Part shown: in pieces, positions 48,746 to 61,397 of the stretch
How positions within the stretch are numbered: position 1 is the first letter of the stretch
Layout: each line of letters begins with the position of its first letter
Notes under the pieces: generated by a model
What the model was told of the DNA's origin: nothing
The model's input: only the letters and a program-made list of their open reading frames with translations
Database searches by the model: none
Program-made: the position numbers and the translations under genes
Assembly (NCBI GenBank): GCA_004802725.1
Contig: SGPM01000143.1
Coordinates: 1-64,000, forward strand
From: Antrodiella citrinella
Lineage: Eukaryota > Basidiomycota > Agaricomycetes > Polyporales > Steccherinaceae
Direction of reading: 5' to 3'
DNA: 64,000 nt

Positions 48746-50264
48746 TCAGAATCCTATGACACCCAACTCCTGATATTGTACGAACTCCTCCTCCCTAAGG
48801 CCCAACTCGTGAACAAGCACTTCCCGATTGTGTTGACCTAAATTCGGACCCGCCCAACGCGTCGTGGTATCAACGCCGTCCAATACCGGCGTAACCCTTG
48901 GCATTTTCACGGTCCATCCCTCCCCTTCGCCTGACGGGTCAACCCAGACTTCTTCCACTAGCCCTCTGGCCTTGGTATGCTCATTCTCCACGAGTTCCTT
49001 CACGCTGAAGACCTGTCCAACAGGCACGTTCACATCTCTTAGGACGTGCTCCACTTCCTCTGCGGTCCGCTCCTTCGTCCACGCTGATATCGCCTCCTCT
49101 ATCTCAGCCTGTCGTTCAAGACGATGATGATTTTGTGCGTAGTCTGGTCCGATAAGATCTGGACGACCCAAGGCTTGCATCATGCGGTTGTACATATTAT
49201 CAGCGTTGGCACCGATCACGACGAAGGAAGGTTTGGAGGGGGAAGATGGGTGAGCCTTGCAAGGGTAAGCATTAGTCGGCACTATTCCTGTGACTGACGA
49301 TCCGGAAGCGCCTCTGATCTACAGTCTCGTGTCAATACGAAAGACGACCAAACAAAAAAATCCGATTTACCTTGTTTTTACGGTCGTATTCTGGTATAAT
49401 GCCTTCCATCAAATTCACCATGCTACAAGAAATATTTATCGACCGACGCCACAACACATACAGACGCGACTCACCTTTCCATGATGCTGACGTCCACCAC
49501 TTTGCCGCCTGCCTTTCCCTTCTCCCTCGAGAGTAACGCTAAGACTGTTCCGAAGGCGGCATGCAATCCTGCTACTGAATCACCGAGACTGATATTTGGC
49601 CTCACTGGTGGACCAGAGAGCATGCCCGTCTCTGGGTCAGGAAAACCATTGATGTATCTGAAGCCAGATTCGGCTTCGCAAACAGATGCGTAACCTGGGC
49701 GGGACGACCAGGGTCCTGTTTGTCCATATCCGCTGACCCGCGTGAAGATGAGGCTCGGATTCATAGGATGTAAGTCGGCGGGGCCGAGTCTCCATTTCTC
49801 CAGAGCTGAAACAGGAGTTGGATTCGGGTCTACGACGACAAATCTGAATGCACGTACTGCCGGGCTTGAAATTCTCTAGCAACACGTCACTATTCACGGC
49901 GAGTCGTCTCACAAGGCTGGCAACGATCGTCTCAACAGCCATGCTCCGAACATGCAATAGACGGGACGTACTCTCTTCCCTCTTCCTTTCTCATGTCAAT
50001 CGTGACACTCTTCTTATTTCTCGCGATACTCCTCCACCAGGGGCTGACACCATCGACGTCGCGTTCCCTCCAGACACGAAGGGGATCCCCTACACCTGGA
50101 GGTTCTATCTTGATGACTTCTGCGCCAAAGTGTCCGAGGAGTTGTCCGCAGAACGGACCGGCGATAACCTGTCCAACCTCGAGAACGCGTACGCCGGAAA
50201 GTGGGAGGTTGTCAGCCGTACTGTTACCCGCTGTAGAAAATCTACATAGATCGTTGTTAGGCAT
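48746..50264 (-). CDS. CoA-transferase family III (CaiB/BaiF type)
   Basis: Several exons run from ATG 50264 to the stop at 48746, for about 430 residues. The opening LSGVRVLEVGQVIAGPFCGQ and HFGAEVIKIEPPGVGDPLR is the family signature. Next come DVLLENFKPG, the conserved RVSGYGQTGPWSSRPGYA, and the catalytic Asp in SLGDSVAGLHAAFG. The C-terminal lobe includes FVVIGANADNMYNRMMQALG, RDVNVPVGQVFSVKEL and LGQHNREVL. The product transfers CoA between carboxylic acids. It resembles mitochondrial succinate-hydroxymethylglutarate-type transferases, but the acids used here are unknown. The N-terminal 15 residues have a weak presequence-like look. Neighbouring acyltransferase and lactonase genes on the same strand suggest a linked role in acyl metabolism. 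Confidence 0.92.
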
Positions 50265-51039
50265 TCAATTGACACAGTCTGAAGACGACTTACGAACGGT
50301 CCTTCGCATGTCTCCAGCGAGACATCATGGATGTACGGGTGAGGTGAATCATGTTGGTAACGATAGCTCACGGTAAAATGCACGAGTCTTTCATACTTGT
50401 ACTGTCACGTCGGTGAATTTACAGTGCCAAATTGCCACTACATTGTACAACAATAATAAGAGATTCAGAACGCCGCAGGGTAAAATTCTTCGGCCGATAA
50501 ATCCGACATATTTGAACACCTTATTCCCACCTTCCCGATTGTATCCATTACCCGTTATGCTCCAGTGTTGGCCACCGTGGCGTACGTTTAACACTATGTA
50601 TTGAACGACACGAACGATTTCAACATTGACGGTGTCACTCATGTTTCAACATAGAGGGTGCCATTCATACTGTAATACACAGTGACATAGTTCTTTAAAT
50701 TTCATCCAATGGAGTTCCCTTAGCCCTACTTTCTTTTCATAGGTGCCGGAATCCAATGGCAAGTTTCTCGATGCAGGAAGTCGGAGTCCTGGCCGCCCAG
50801 GAACGCAGAAACACGGATAGAACGACACGTTGTTAGTCTCAGTTTCCCGTCACCGTTATGTACACATTTACCCTGTTTGCCCAAGACGATGTCGGCGCTA
50901 ATCTAGTATTTATTACAGTGGTATTACCGTATTTGCCTTGTCCTTCCTTCCTTCAAAGCCATTCTACTATACAGTACGGTATATAGTGAAACACATTCCA
51001 CAGGTGGCTACAGATGGTCACCCGGCAGAAGCATTGGCG
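50265..51039. other. intergenic stretch, no supported gene
   Basis: This holds the upstream region of the CoA-transferase and the 3' flank of the lactonase. It is AT-richer than its neighbours and only very short frames occur. Confidence 0.5.
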
Positions 51040-52225
51040 TTACGCCCACAAGAAACTTGTCGGTGCCTCTACGTCGATTGAAGCGATCTGTTCCAATCCC
51101 TTGCCTCCGTCCACGCGCTCAAATACTTTGACCCCTCCTCCAAGTACGCCTCCCGCCACCAGATACTTGTCATCAGGACCACCAAATACCATCCCGCGCA
51201 GATGCTTCAGCCCGGACCTGACCTCGGCTGCAACATTCAACTTCTCGAGATCAGCGATGGCGTATATGGAGATGATGTCACCCTCTGGTGATGGGTCGTT
51301 TCGATTCGAAACGTAGAGGTAGGGTGTAGGGAAAGCTGAGTTTGGCGTGGGGACTAGAATCTCCGCGGCCAACATGTTGAGCTCTTTGATATCACCAGGG
51401 AAATGTCCTTGAGTAGGGAGCTTGTCTATCAACCTTGGTTCTGCGGGCAATGGAGGGAAGTGGTGCGCAGTGACTTCGCTTGAGAGCTCCAAGAGAGTGT
51501 ACAAGACGTTTTCTAGCAAAAATGTCCTCAGTCTCCCCGGAATTTCGACCAATGTCATCAAATACACTTACTATAGAACGCGACATGCCTAGGTCCACTT
51601 CCCGGCTCATACACTACATCCCCCGAAGGGACCCACTCTCCTTTCTGGTCCTTCGCAAATCTCCGGGTCTTGTCGCTGCCAAGATCTGGAACGAGAAGTT
51701 CCTCGCGATCGGGATGAAAGATGACCTGGTGAGGATGTGGGGTAGTCTGGCGATCCTCGTCGGGTCCAGATCCCGCGAATGCAGCCAATATCTTGCCGGG
51801 CGCTGCCAGATGAGGGGGATCTACTGATATCGGTATAGAGACCAGGTTCTCGCCCGAATACTACAGAAGCGTTCCTAGTTAGCCACCATCTGCGTCACCA
51901 ATGCAATTGAGTAGCGCAAACTTACGTTACCGACGAACAGCGTGTTACCAGACGCCACAAAGTTACAAGGGTCGGCGCCAAGAGTACTTTGTGTGCCGAC
52001 GATTGTACCCTTCCCGTCCGCATCGTACTTGATTGCAACCACGGTACCATTAGCCTGCTCCAACGCCGTGTAGATGACGGTTGGATTGGTGGGGTCTGGG
52101 GTAAGCCAAGACGGGTGGTGACCAACAGTCAATGACGATACCAGGGTGAGGGATTGGGTGTCGGGATTGAAGGATAAAGTGTAGACATCGCTGGTATATG
52201 TTCCGACATAGATTTGATAAACCAT
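51040..52225 (-). CDS. seven-bladed beta-propeller lactonase (6-phosphogluconolactonase / muconate-lactonizing type)
   Basis: The start at 52225 reads MVYQIYVGTYTSDVYTLSF, the hallmark first blade. Two or three introns follow, for about 370 residues in all. Blades are visible as VGHHPSWLTPDPTNP, FVASGNTLFVGN-YSG, PHPHQVIFHPDREELLVPDLGSD, GSGPRHVAF, LYVSNRN and DKYLVAGGVLGGGVKVFER. The family includes YbhE-type 6-phosphogluconolactonase and fungal carboxy-muconate cyclase. It opens or forms lactones, often in aromatic or sugar-acid catabolism. The true substrate cannot be read. No signal peptide is present, so it is probably cytosolic. It ends DVEAPTSFLWA. Confidence 0.92.
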
Positions 52226-54690
52226 CTTCGACGCGTTGTCTTTCCGAATGTCCACAGCCGGGTTTTCAGTCTTGTCTACTTGCGACGGGGGTCGTCGTCA
52301 AGCAAGAGTTGTGGCTTATCAGTCAGATTCTGTACGAGCTTTATATGAGGTCAGAAAACGGTCCGAGATTTGTCCGCCCGCCATATCGATGGTCGCGAAT
52401 TGGAAACCATCAAACAAAGCTCGGGATCGTCTAGGAAGAGCTCTGGACCTACACTGCCAATCCACGTAGAGACCAGATCTCGGAGAAGCTCGTTATCTTT
52501 TACTATGACATCTTCGTCAATCGAGTGGATATGTGCACAGAAGAATCGCGTTTTTTCTACGTCCGATGATACCCCTTCAAGACATAGAGAGCAAGGCGAC
52601 TGAACTTCGTAATGGCGTGACGCACGTCTACGAAGCTGGAGGTCGTACATATGAGGGAATCATATGGCAATGCAACTTCTATACACCATGGCGATCAGAG
52701 TGAGGATCGCGGGTTCCCAATGCAAAGCTCATTATGCCGTGAGGTGTCAGGCAACGGAGTGCAAATGTAGCACTCAGTAAGCCGTGGAAGGCACAACCCC
52801 GAGTTTCTTCCGCCTCAGCTGTGTGCAAAGACGTAGCCTGAAAACGGGTCTATCAGGGTTCACGGCACTCATGCAGATGGCCGGAGATGCGTTCAACAGA
52901 TGCCAGTTTTCCGGTACACGTGTTGTAGTACCCAACTCCACAGTGGCCTGAAATACGACGGTCAGTAGGTCCTTGACAGCGCGTGAACAACTAAAAGAGA
53001 GGAATTGAGGTCAATCCCTGAGGGAATAGGAAACGTACAGAACTCTACTCGTATCTTGGGTGCCGGATCCACGTAACACTAGGTACGGAATCTGACGTCA
53101 AGATAGCGACCTTGTATGATTATCGGACAATCAGAACGGCCCAATGTACAAGTAGAAGTGAAGCCTAGAAGGGAGGTAGGCGAATGCACAACGTCAACAG
53201 CACGCCTAGATGATGCCGTCAGAGAGTAAGATTTGCGTCATAGAATCATGGAACGAGAGAGCCCTATACCGCAGACAAATGAAACAAACGGGAAGTGCAG
53301 TCACAGAAATTCTTTGAGGAGCACCAGATACGCGCATACTGACAGGGTGCTTCTGACGGAATAACTGAGGGCCACGATGCACTGCATGGCCACTGTACTG
53401 TATGTGCAGACGCTGCAATGGTTCATATCGCAACTGTCCAAGGATGCCCCGACATCCGGCAGAATGCACCCGAGGAGAGTTCACTGCAATTGTACGATTA
53501 TTTGTCAGAAAAAGAGTAGTGTGCTATGAAGTTGGTACGCACCATCGGTCATTCAATGGATAGAACATCTCTACTGCAGCTAGACAAACAAAGTCACTGG
53601 GCACACCACCTTTTGAGCAAGTTCTCGGAGGGACATTGCAAAGTCCTGAACGGGAAGTGGGATTCTGAACACCAGCGGCAAGCGCTCGGTATTTGAACTA
53701 CTTCTGGGTACGGAAGAACACAATGAAAGAGAAGAAAAACGTAGCCCTGCAAGGTAGAAGTGAGATAACGCTATTCGGCGATGAGAGGTCTCACGTACCT
53801 GGACCGTAGCCAATGATTTACCCACTAAACCAACGTGCATGTCTTCTGAGAATGACCTGGGCGACTGTGCTGATACGTGCTGATTTTAGCTAGCGCGGAA
53901 ACCTCGACCTGACCCTATACGTTCCACTTTCGAAGAACGATGGTAAGAAAAGTCTTCCGTTCCGTGCAATTTTTGTTTGAGAACTAATCGGGTTTCCAGC
54001 GGCTTGAACGATGGCGAAGCGTAACGCGTCGAGAAGAACCGCACGATAAAATGCATACCCGTTTCTAGAAGCGGTATCCTCACGGGATTATGAGACGAGT
54101 GAAAGAGAGCATCCAAGATGAGGTTCGAGTGGAAGCAGGTTTGCAGCCAAGTTTACGCTTACCGGGACAAGCCGAAGACAAGGTCGGCATCCCGGCCGGG
54201 ACCCAACAGTACACTAGTGTCAGTACAGTCACTGAAATTTGAAAGTCGAACTTGCCCATTCAAGTTCGTGCCCATTCTTGCTGCGGAATATATACAGACG
54301 CAGCACATACTGTGATTTCACCTGTGAATAGATTTGAGGTTTCCGATGTTCTTTACGATATGTTTTCTAGCTCAACTTGCCAGGTCAACGACAAAGGCAA
54401 GAGCGCCACAACTATTTACTGGCTAGCGTTGCATTGTTCACACTGGTAGGTGATTGGCTTTTCGATCAAGTCGTCTTGTATTCGCTAAATCAACCTCGAG
54501 CACAGCGTTCTCTCCGTGCCGACATGACTCAGAACCCTCCTGCCAAGTCTTGTCACGGGCTCTTGCGTAATGTCTCTTCCGTTGGCCCGAGAACCGACGG
54601 CCAACTAAACTTGCGGTCATCTGGATCGTAAAAATGGATATGTCCACGTTCAATCCAAATTTTTTAAGGTCGTGTGGAGTGGTAGGAATC
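52226..54690. other. 2.5-kb gene-poor region before the P450 duplication
   Basis: Only short frames occur. One minus-strand frame (52351-52650) has a Cys-x2-Cys but no start or splice support. The right end, about 54,500-54,690, resembles the region upstream of the intact P450 (shared CTTGCGTAATG and GAACCGACGG), so it belongs to the duplicated block. Confidence 0.4.
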
Positions 54691-54696
54691 ACCACG

Positions 54697-54704
54697 TATA
54701 AAAG
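54697..54704 (+). promoter_or_regulatory. TATA box of the P450 pseudogene
   Basis: TATAAAAG sits in a context like that of the TATA box of the downstream P450 (GTAGGAA upstream, CACGTATAAAA shared). Here it lies only about 20 bp before mid-gene coding sequence. Confidence 0.6.
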
Positions 54705-54720
54705 CGCGACCAGTCCGGCT

Positions 54721-56331
54721 CGAAAGGCGATGTTGCCTGCATTTGGTGCCCCAGAATCTCGGGCCCTCTTCCCGATTTATAGTCGTTGCGCGGAGTCTGT
54801 AAGTTATTAATGTTGCACCGCTACAACCGCATTCAAGATCACGACAAGATGGAGGGATCAGCTTTTCGATACTCCTGATCAGTCATGCGAGTTCAATGTC
54901 ACGACCTGGCTGAGCTGTGCGACCTTGGACGCAATTGGAGAAGGTAAGAGAAATTAAGTACATGTATCAGGACTCCGTCCTTTACTCACCCACTTTTCCA
55001 TAGCTGCATTTGACCACAAGTTTGGCGCGATCGACCAAGAGGACGAGTTCGTTAACGCCTATCGAGGCCTGCCGTGGGTAGCATACGCCCTCGCTTGACC
55101 TGTAATCTACCAGGGTCAAGTCTCATGGAAACCCGAAAGATCATAAGATCGTTCTCCACAGTCTCTCTCGTTTCCGTACGAGGTTCTGGTTTACATTTAC
55201 GACCGCCTCCCATCGTATCGGTTCAGAGAAGTCGCCCCCAGGTTCGCGCGTCAGATGCTGGCCAACAAAGATGTGACATTGGCGAAAGGATCTAGCAGTG
55301 TCATGACCATTCTCGGTGCGTATTCCACTAGTGACCGCATATGTCTCATCTTGTTCATTTGAAACGTCGAGACAGTCCGTGCTAACAACTCGCAGAACGA
55401 ACAGAGCAAATTGACAGACTACGAGATGCCTCTCACAGATGAGGTAACTCAGTCGAATCACAATTACATTAGGCTATCCTGCTCGCCGGTCACGAAACCA
55501 CCAGCCTAGCTTTAAGCTGGGGCCTATTCGAACTCGCAAAGCACCCTGACATCCAGAGTAGACTGCGGAAGGAAATCCACGAGATGGAGGTCACCATCAA
55601 GTCCCGTAGGTTTATTGCGTCCGATATGGACAATATGCCATACACCCAGGCTTGCGTCCAAGAGATTCTGCGGTTGCAAACCCCTGCGTAATATACTTAC
55701 CGTGCTGTCGAACAAGACATGGTCATTCCTTTATCTCGGCCAATCACGACCAAGTCGGGCAAGCAGATTAACGAGGTACCTGTCGGAAAAGGAATGCGAA
55801 TGCTTCTGTCCATTGTGGCCTACAACCGGTACGTCCAAACAATCATGCTAAAATACGATTGTCTGACGCTTTGATAGGGATAAGACGGTCTGGGGTGAGG
55901 ACGTGCGTGAGTTCAATCCAAGCAGGTGGTTGAGACAGTCTGAGAAAATGGAAACGTCCGTTGGAGTCACAGGCGACCTGTGAGTAAAACAGACTCGTTG
56001 GCGAAGGACTGTCTATTCACGACTTTGTTCCTTGACACAGTGCCACATTTGCTGGCGGTCCTCGCGCCTGCATCGGCTGGCGGTTTGCGTACGTGTCCTT
56101 TCGGCTTCCTTTGTCATGTTCTGATCGGTTGTTGGCAGCGTTCATGAGATACAAACTTTCTTAATTGAAATGGTCGCCAACTTCGAATTTGCACCGACAG
56201 CAGCATGCGATAGGATTCGGAAAGAAGCTTGCAGCTTCATGTCGCCGAATATAGAGGGGGAGATCGATAAGGGTGTCCAGCTGCCTGAGCCTGCCTCTCA
56301 GGGTGACTTTGGTATTTCCTTTCCGTACTAG
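54721..56331 (+). pseudogene. 5'-deleted cytochrome P450 pseudogene
   Basis: Sequence from 54721 matches the middle of the intact P450 at about 57949 onward (RKAM-PAFGAPESRALFPI). The first four exons, including the membrane anchor, are missing. The duplicated promoter joins directly to the coding remnant. Downstream, the I-helix (LLAGHETTSLALSWG), the ExxR helix (QEILRL) and the haem-binding FAGGPRACIGWRF all remain. A TAA at 55689-55691 lies in frame just after the ExxR helix, where the intact copy has Tyr. The C-terminus differs, ending QGDFGISFPY. The missing anchor and the in-frame stop make a working enzyme unlikely. Confidence 0.85.
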
Positions 56332-57349
56332 ATTAGTGTCGACCGCGTAACGGATAGCAGCTCTAAGACTGAGATCAAGGACAATCTAATGAACGACTTT
56401 GAACAGTGGACGGTGGTAGTTTGAACTCTTTGTCGCAAATGACTCCCGAAGTCGACGGTCGGAAGTGGGACCAGACCGGGCCGTATATGTACGTAACTTG
56501 AGCCTGGTCCTCCGAAGACCTCTTCGCATGAACTGGCCGCTATGATGACCTCCAAATCCATAGGCAACAAATGCTGAATCGCTGCAAGAAGCCGTTGTAT
56601 AGTACAATGCACCTGTTTTCGAACACATACATCGCGTCTGGATGCGCCATGTTTTTGACCGTGTACGACACGTCACACAAGACACAACAAGCGTGCTTTG
56701 CGTCACGGTCAACATTTTCTCCAACTTCTCCAGCGAGGGGAAGATCTAAGTGACACTGGCAGACTCAAATCATTATACCAGTCAAGCCACGATGCGGGAG
56801 AACGTCGGTATGAGAGCTCGCTATGGTTCTTTCGAATTTTATTGACCAGTATTGACCCTGCTCACAAGTCACATTTTAGGCCCCAGCACTCATCTTGCGC
56901 AATGCAATCTTACTTACCTTAAACCTCGCATCTTTCCGCCGGATACTACTGGTGGGTATGCATATCTGAGGCTCCACATTTTTAGCCTTCGTCCGACGGA
57001 CGACGAGGCCGATGAAGCTTCTTTATGATCGTTCAGTCGCACATTCCGTGTCATCTCCTTCCGATCAAGTCGTGCCGGTTCGCTCAGTTTCCTAGAACGG
57101 ACGCAGTCCCTCCACAGCTGTAATTTCTGTCCAACTCTTCGCATGCATTCATAGCTCACAACGCTTTCTTCTGTCAAGTGTAGTCAATGTGGCTTGCGTA
57201 ATGGCTCTTCAGTTGCGCCGTGAACCGACGGCATTGCCTGCTACTCGCAGAGTCACTCCTTCGTAAACCATGATGAGTACGTGCACGATCAAGTGCCACT
57301 GTGTTCCAGTCTATGCGGAGTCGCGTGGAGGGGTAGGAACCTCTGGCAC
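56332..57349. other. region between the two P450 copies
   Basis: No supported gene. The right third, about 57,170-57,349, is the upstream region of the intact P450 and resembles the block before the pseudogene. Confidence 0.5.
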
Positions 57350-57357
57350 GTATAAAA
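57350..57357 (+). promoter_or_regulatory. TATA box of the intact P450
   Basis: TATAAAAA lies 50 bp before the ATG at 57400, preceded by a GTGGAGGGGTAGGAA context shared with the pseudogene promoter. Confidence 0.7.
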
Positions 57358-57399
57358 ACACCACTAATCGGTCTCAACGTCCCTACCACTATTCTGACC

Positions 57400-59636
57400 A
57401 TGACTTCTCTCACTAACTTCGCAGTGCTTTCAGCGTGTGTCGCTGTGGTCTACCTCCTGTACAAACGCTTTAACAGAATCACCTTAAACGATATACCTGG
57501 TCCCAAGTCCGAATCTTTCTGGCTTGGTTAGTCTCTCTCGCCTTTTTCGTCGTCGTCTCCGCCGCGGAATGCTGATAGCCAGTGCAGGCCATGTGGGCCG
57601 ATTGCAGAGAGAGCTCGTCGGTGAACTCGACTTCGAGTGGCAAGAGCAATTTGGCGGCGTCGCTCACATCAAGGGACCGTTGGGCGTATGTGTATCCATT
57701 GTCCCGATGACTCCGAGCAAACCATGATAAATTGTACAGCAAGATATTCTGTGGGTCTCCGACCCCAGGGCTATGCAGTTCATCCACAACGGCGGGTATA
57801 ATTTCCCCAAACCTACTGAGCGTATGGCCTTCAGCATTATGACAACAGACCGAGGTCTAGTTACTGCACAGGGTACTTTCCTTTCACGTCGCTCCTCACG
57901 ACAGTATTGACGTTCTATGACGGTCCAGATGATACACACAGAAGGCAACGAAAGGCGATGTCGCCTGCTTTTGGTGCTCCAGAATCTAGAGCCCTCTTCC
58001 CGATCTTCAGTCGTTGTGCGGAATCTGTAAGTCGTTTCCTGGACGATTTCGACGTTGCACGTTCAATAATATTGGCACAAGATTATGACGAGATGGAAGG
58101 ATCAGCTTTTCGACACTCCCGACCAATCGAGCGAATTTAATGTCACGACGTGGTTGAGTTGTGCGACCTTGGATGCCATTGGAGAAGGTAAACGATCCCC
58201 CTCTCTGCCCTGCCCATACTTACCATCCCGGGATTTCTAAAAGCTGCTTTCGATCATAAGTTCGGCACAATTGATAACCAGCAGAGCGAGTTCATCAACG
58301 CATATCGGGGTCTTTTGTTAGTAGCACCCGTCCTTGACCGTATCCCTTATTCACAACTGCGTTCTATGCTCGCAGAATCAAAGCTCATGGACATCCGAAA
58401 GACCGCAAGATCATTTTCCACAGCCTCTCCCGCTTCTTTCCGTTGGAGTTTTTGATTTTTATCTACAATCGCCTCCCGTATTATCGGTTCGTACACTGGA
58501 ACAGAGAAGTTGCCCACAAATTTGCTCGTCAAATGCTGGCCGATAAGGACGCGGCGTTGGCTAAGGGAGCGGACAACCATGATGTCATGACCATCCTCGG
58601 TGCGTACTCACGGTGACCGTGTATGTCTCGTTGTATTCATTTCAGACTGACTGTGAGACAGTCCGCGCCAACAATTCGGAGAACGAACAGAGAAAATTGA
58701 CGGACTACGAGATGGTGTCGCAAATGAGGTGACATGACAAGCATGATGACCGCCTTGCAAGTATTGACCAGACCATACAGAACTATCCTGCTCGCCGGTC
58801 ACGAGACTACTAGCCTGTCTCTAAGCTGGGGACTACTTGAACTCGCAAAGCGCCCTGACATCCAGAACAAATTGCGGAAAGAGATTCACGACATGGAGGC
58901 TGCCGTCAAGGGCCGTGGGTTCATTGCGGCTGACATGGACCGCATGCCTTATACCCAGGCCTGTGTTAAGGAAATCCTGCGGCTCAACCCTGCCGCGTAT
59001 TATAACTATCGTGCTGCCGGACATGACATGGCCATTCCTTTGGCTCGGCCAATCACGACGAAATCAGGCAAAGAAATCCGCGAGGTACCGGTGGCAAAAG
59101 GAACGCGAATCATTCTGTCCATTGTGGGCTACAATCGGTGCGTCCAACTAACCATGGCCTGTCATACGGGTCTCTAATCTTTTCACAGGGATAAGGCGGT
59201 CTGGGGTCAAGATGCGCATGAGTTCAATCCGGATAGGTGGTTGAATAAGTCGGAGAAGAAAGAAACGTCTGTCGGCGTCATAGGCAACCTGTCTGTCCTA
59301 TATTCTCATGTTCACTCACACATGCTGCTCACGACCGATCGTTATCTTCTTCAGCGCCACGTTTGCTGGTGGTCCTCGCGCCTGCATCGGCTGGCGTTTC
59401 GCGTACGTGTTTTCTCGTTTACATGTTCGCTATAGTCTGATTGAGAGGTTGGCAGTGTTCATGAGATACAAGCTTTCTTGATCGAGCTCGTCGCAAACTT
59501 TGAGTTCTCTCCGACGGAGGCATGCAAAAAGGTGCGGAGAGAGCCTTGCAATCTCATGTCGCCGACAATCGAGGGGGAGTGGGATAAGGGTGTTCAATTG
59601 CCTCTCAAGGTTACTCTGGTCAAGCGGGAGACCTGA
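57400..59636 (+). CDS. cytochrome P450 monooxygenase, apparently intact
   Basis: The start reads MTSLTNFAVLSACVAVVYLLY, an ER-membrane anchor, followed by a Pro hinge (IPGPKSESFW). About a dozen exons give roughly 530 residues. Landmarks are GPDDTHRRQRKAMSPAFG in the C-helix region, SCATLDAIGE, the oxygen-activating I-helix LLAGHETTSLSLSWG, the ExxR helix KEILRLNP, DAHEFNPDRW and the haem-binding FAGGPRACIGWRF with its ligand Cys. It ends VTLVKRET. The exon joining QMR to TILLAGHETT uses a 52-nt intron. The family resembles the large basidiomycete P450 clans of the CYP5144/5150 kind, but I cannot assign it. The substrate is unknown. The tandem pseudogene upstream shows recent local duplication. 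Confidence 0.92.
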
Positions 59637-60069
59637 TGATGAACACACGGTCAAAGCAATGTATATACATGAAATCTGCACGAAATGGACCACTGTTCAG
59701 TGTCGGTGAATACTATTCAACTTGCAGCTAAGTAGATCAGATCAAAGGCTCGGTCCCGGCGATAAGATAGTGCACTGCCCTGGTAAATAAAATTACACGT
59801 AAGTAGTCTCACGTAGTTCTGCTGGCTGTACTTGCTTGTGCGGCAATCATTTTCTTCTCACTCACCGCAGCTTGAGTCTGCTGTTCCGCAGTACGTGGTC
59901 GTAACTGTGTTAAGCAGTGCAAAGAAAGGAACACAGAAGTTGCTTTTCATAAAGTCAAAGACCCCTCGCGTTTCTATCCTGAAAACACCTTTCCAATCAC
60001 GATCGGTTCTTTCAAACTCGTTCCTCGAAATACCGCTACTAGACTGCACACTTGCACAAATACCTGATC

Positions 60070-61397
60070 ATGATCATCGACAAGTTGCCGCTTCCTGAGG
60101 ATCCTACACCGACAGAAGCTCCCCCTTCGTACGACACAGTCGAATCGAATCCTCCTCGCACCTCCACATACCCAACAGACGCGAAATCCTCCAATCCTTA
60201 TGCACCTCCCCCCATCTCCCCCGCATCTCCAAGTTCTCCAGGACAATCTCTACAAGGCAAAGGAAGCATTGCGAGGTCTTCTTCTTCGTGGTTTGCGTTC
60301 GGGCACACTGCTCGTACAGCGAAGGAGATTAGGAATACTGTGTTAGGAGTGGTTCGCGATGTTGTACAGAATACGGACTCGGACGTCTCCTCCTCACTCT
60401 CCATTCTCGAAAGCTGCAGTGCAGCATGCCGCGCACGCGACATTCCATTCGGCACCATTCTCCAAGAGAAATCTGTCGAAGGTCATTCCCCCCTCTATTG
60501 GGCCATAGTCAAACGACCTGCTGCCGAGAATGCACCCCATGGTCCTGATCTTCTCAGCAATCTCATGGAGATGGCAGCCCCCTTGACCCAAGCCACCATC
60601 TCAGAGATCCGTCTGGCATGCTTGGACACGTCAGACCAAACGCTGTTCCAGCAGTTGCGACGATCCCCCGCTTTCGCGCCTTTGGAAGGGACAGATCAGA
60701 TACTGTTGGGAGCGTCCGTTCCCCCAGACGATGTCGACGTTGAGGATATCCCAGGAGATGAGGGTGCATTCACCGTGTCTTTCCGCATCGTAGCGTTTCA
60801 AAAGCGCATGCGGGTAACGAAACATATTGACTTGGAATTCATTGCACGGAGTAAGTCCATGTATGAAGAACGTACGCACCTCTTCTGATCTCCTCTGACT
60901 TCCTTTTAGGTCGAATATGGCGCCTTCGCTTTCTGATTGTGGAAAACGCGAGGTCTCTGAACGGCAAATCCTACGTGAAAGGGAAATGGCTCGTCGTACT
61001 ATCCCTCCTAGAACATAGCCCACCGACATGGATCGACTCACGCCTTCTCATCGCGGACCCTCAGACTCTTCTGCAGCAGGAATGCTCTGAGACGACTACC
61101 TCCAACCCTCTATGTCGGAAGCCGTCGTCTAAATTGAAGCCAACTATTGAGTTGCGCATCAAGACGCACACTGTTCAGCTACAGTCAGCCGGATCGATCG
61201 ACGTCGGTGCATCGTTGGACGATAGCTTAATGGGTAACAGTTTACAATACGAGTAAGTGATATCTTTGCTTTGCCTGAAGCTAGTATTCACATCATTACT
61301 CAGAGGCAGCTCGTATATTCATAGTGATGGCTCCCTCCATGCCAAATTAGAAGCAAAGCTTGTCAGGAACGATTCCCCAGATTGTATCATCTGCTAG
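60070..61397 (+). CDS. unrecognised basidiomycete protein with disordered N-terminus
   Basis: ATG 60070 (MIIDKLPLPEDP) begins about 375 residues in three exons, with introns near 60,851-60,909 and 61,254-61,304. Residues 10-75 are Pro/Ser-rich (EAPPSYDTVESNPP is a PPxY-like motif that could bind WW domains). A helical part follows: ARTAKEIRNTVLGVVRDVVQ, ACRARDIPFGTILQ and EGHSPLYWAIVKRP, the last resembling one ankyrin repeat. The C-terminal half is beta-rich (FTVSFRIVAFQKRMRVTK, WRLRFLIVENARSL, ELRIKTHTVQLQ) and ends NDSPDCIIC. No catalytic motif is visible and I cannot name a family. It is probably cytosolic. Confidence 0.75.

Noticed and set aside
47110..50264. Penicillin-type biosynthetic cluster suggested by the acyltransferase-like gene
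   Set aside because: No non-ribosomal peptide synthetase or isopenicillin N synthase is present, and AAT-like paralogs are common outside beta-lactam producers.
52351..52650. 99-codon minus-strand frame with a Cys-x2-Cys motif upstream of the lactonase
   Set aside because: No convincing splicing or recognisable domain, and it sits in the promoter region of the lactonase. Kept only as a remark.
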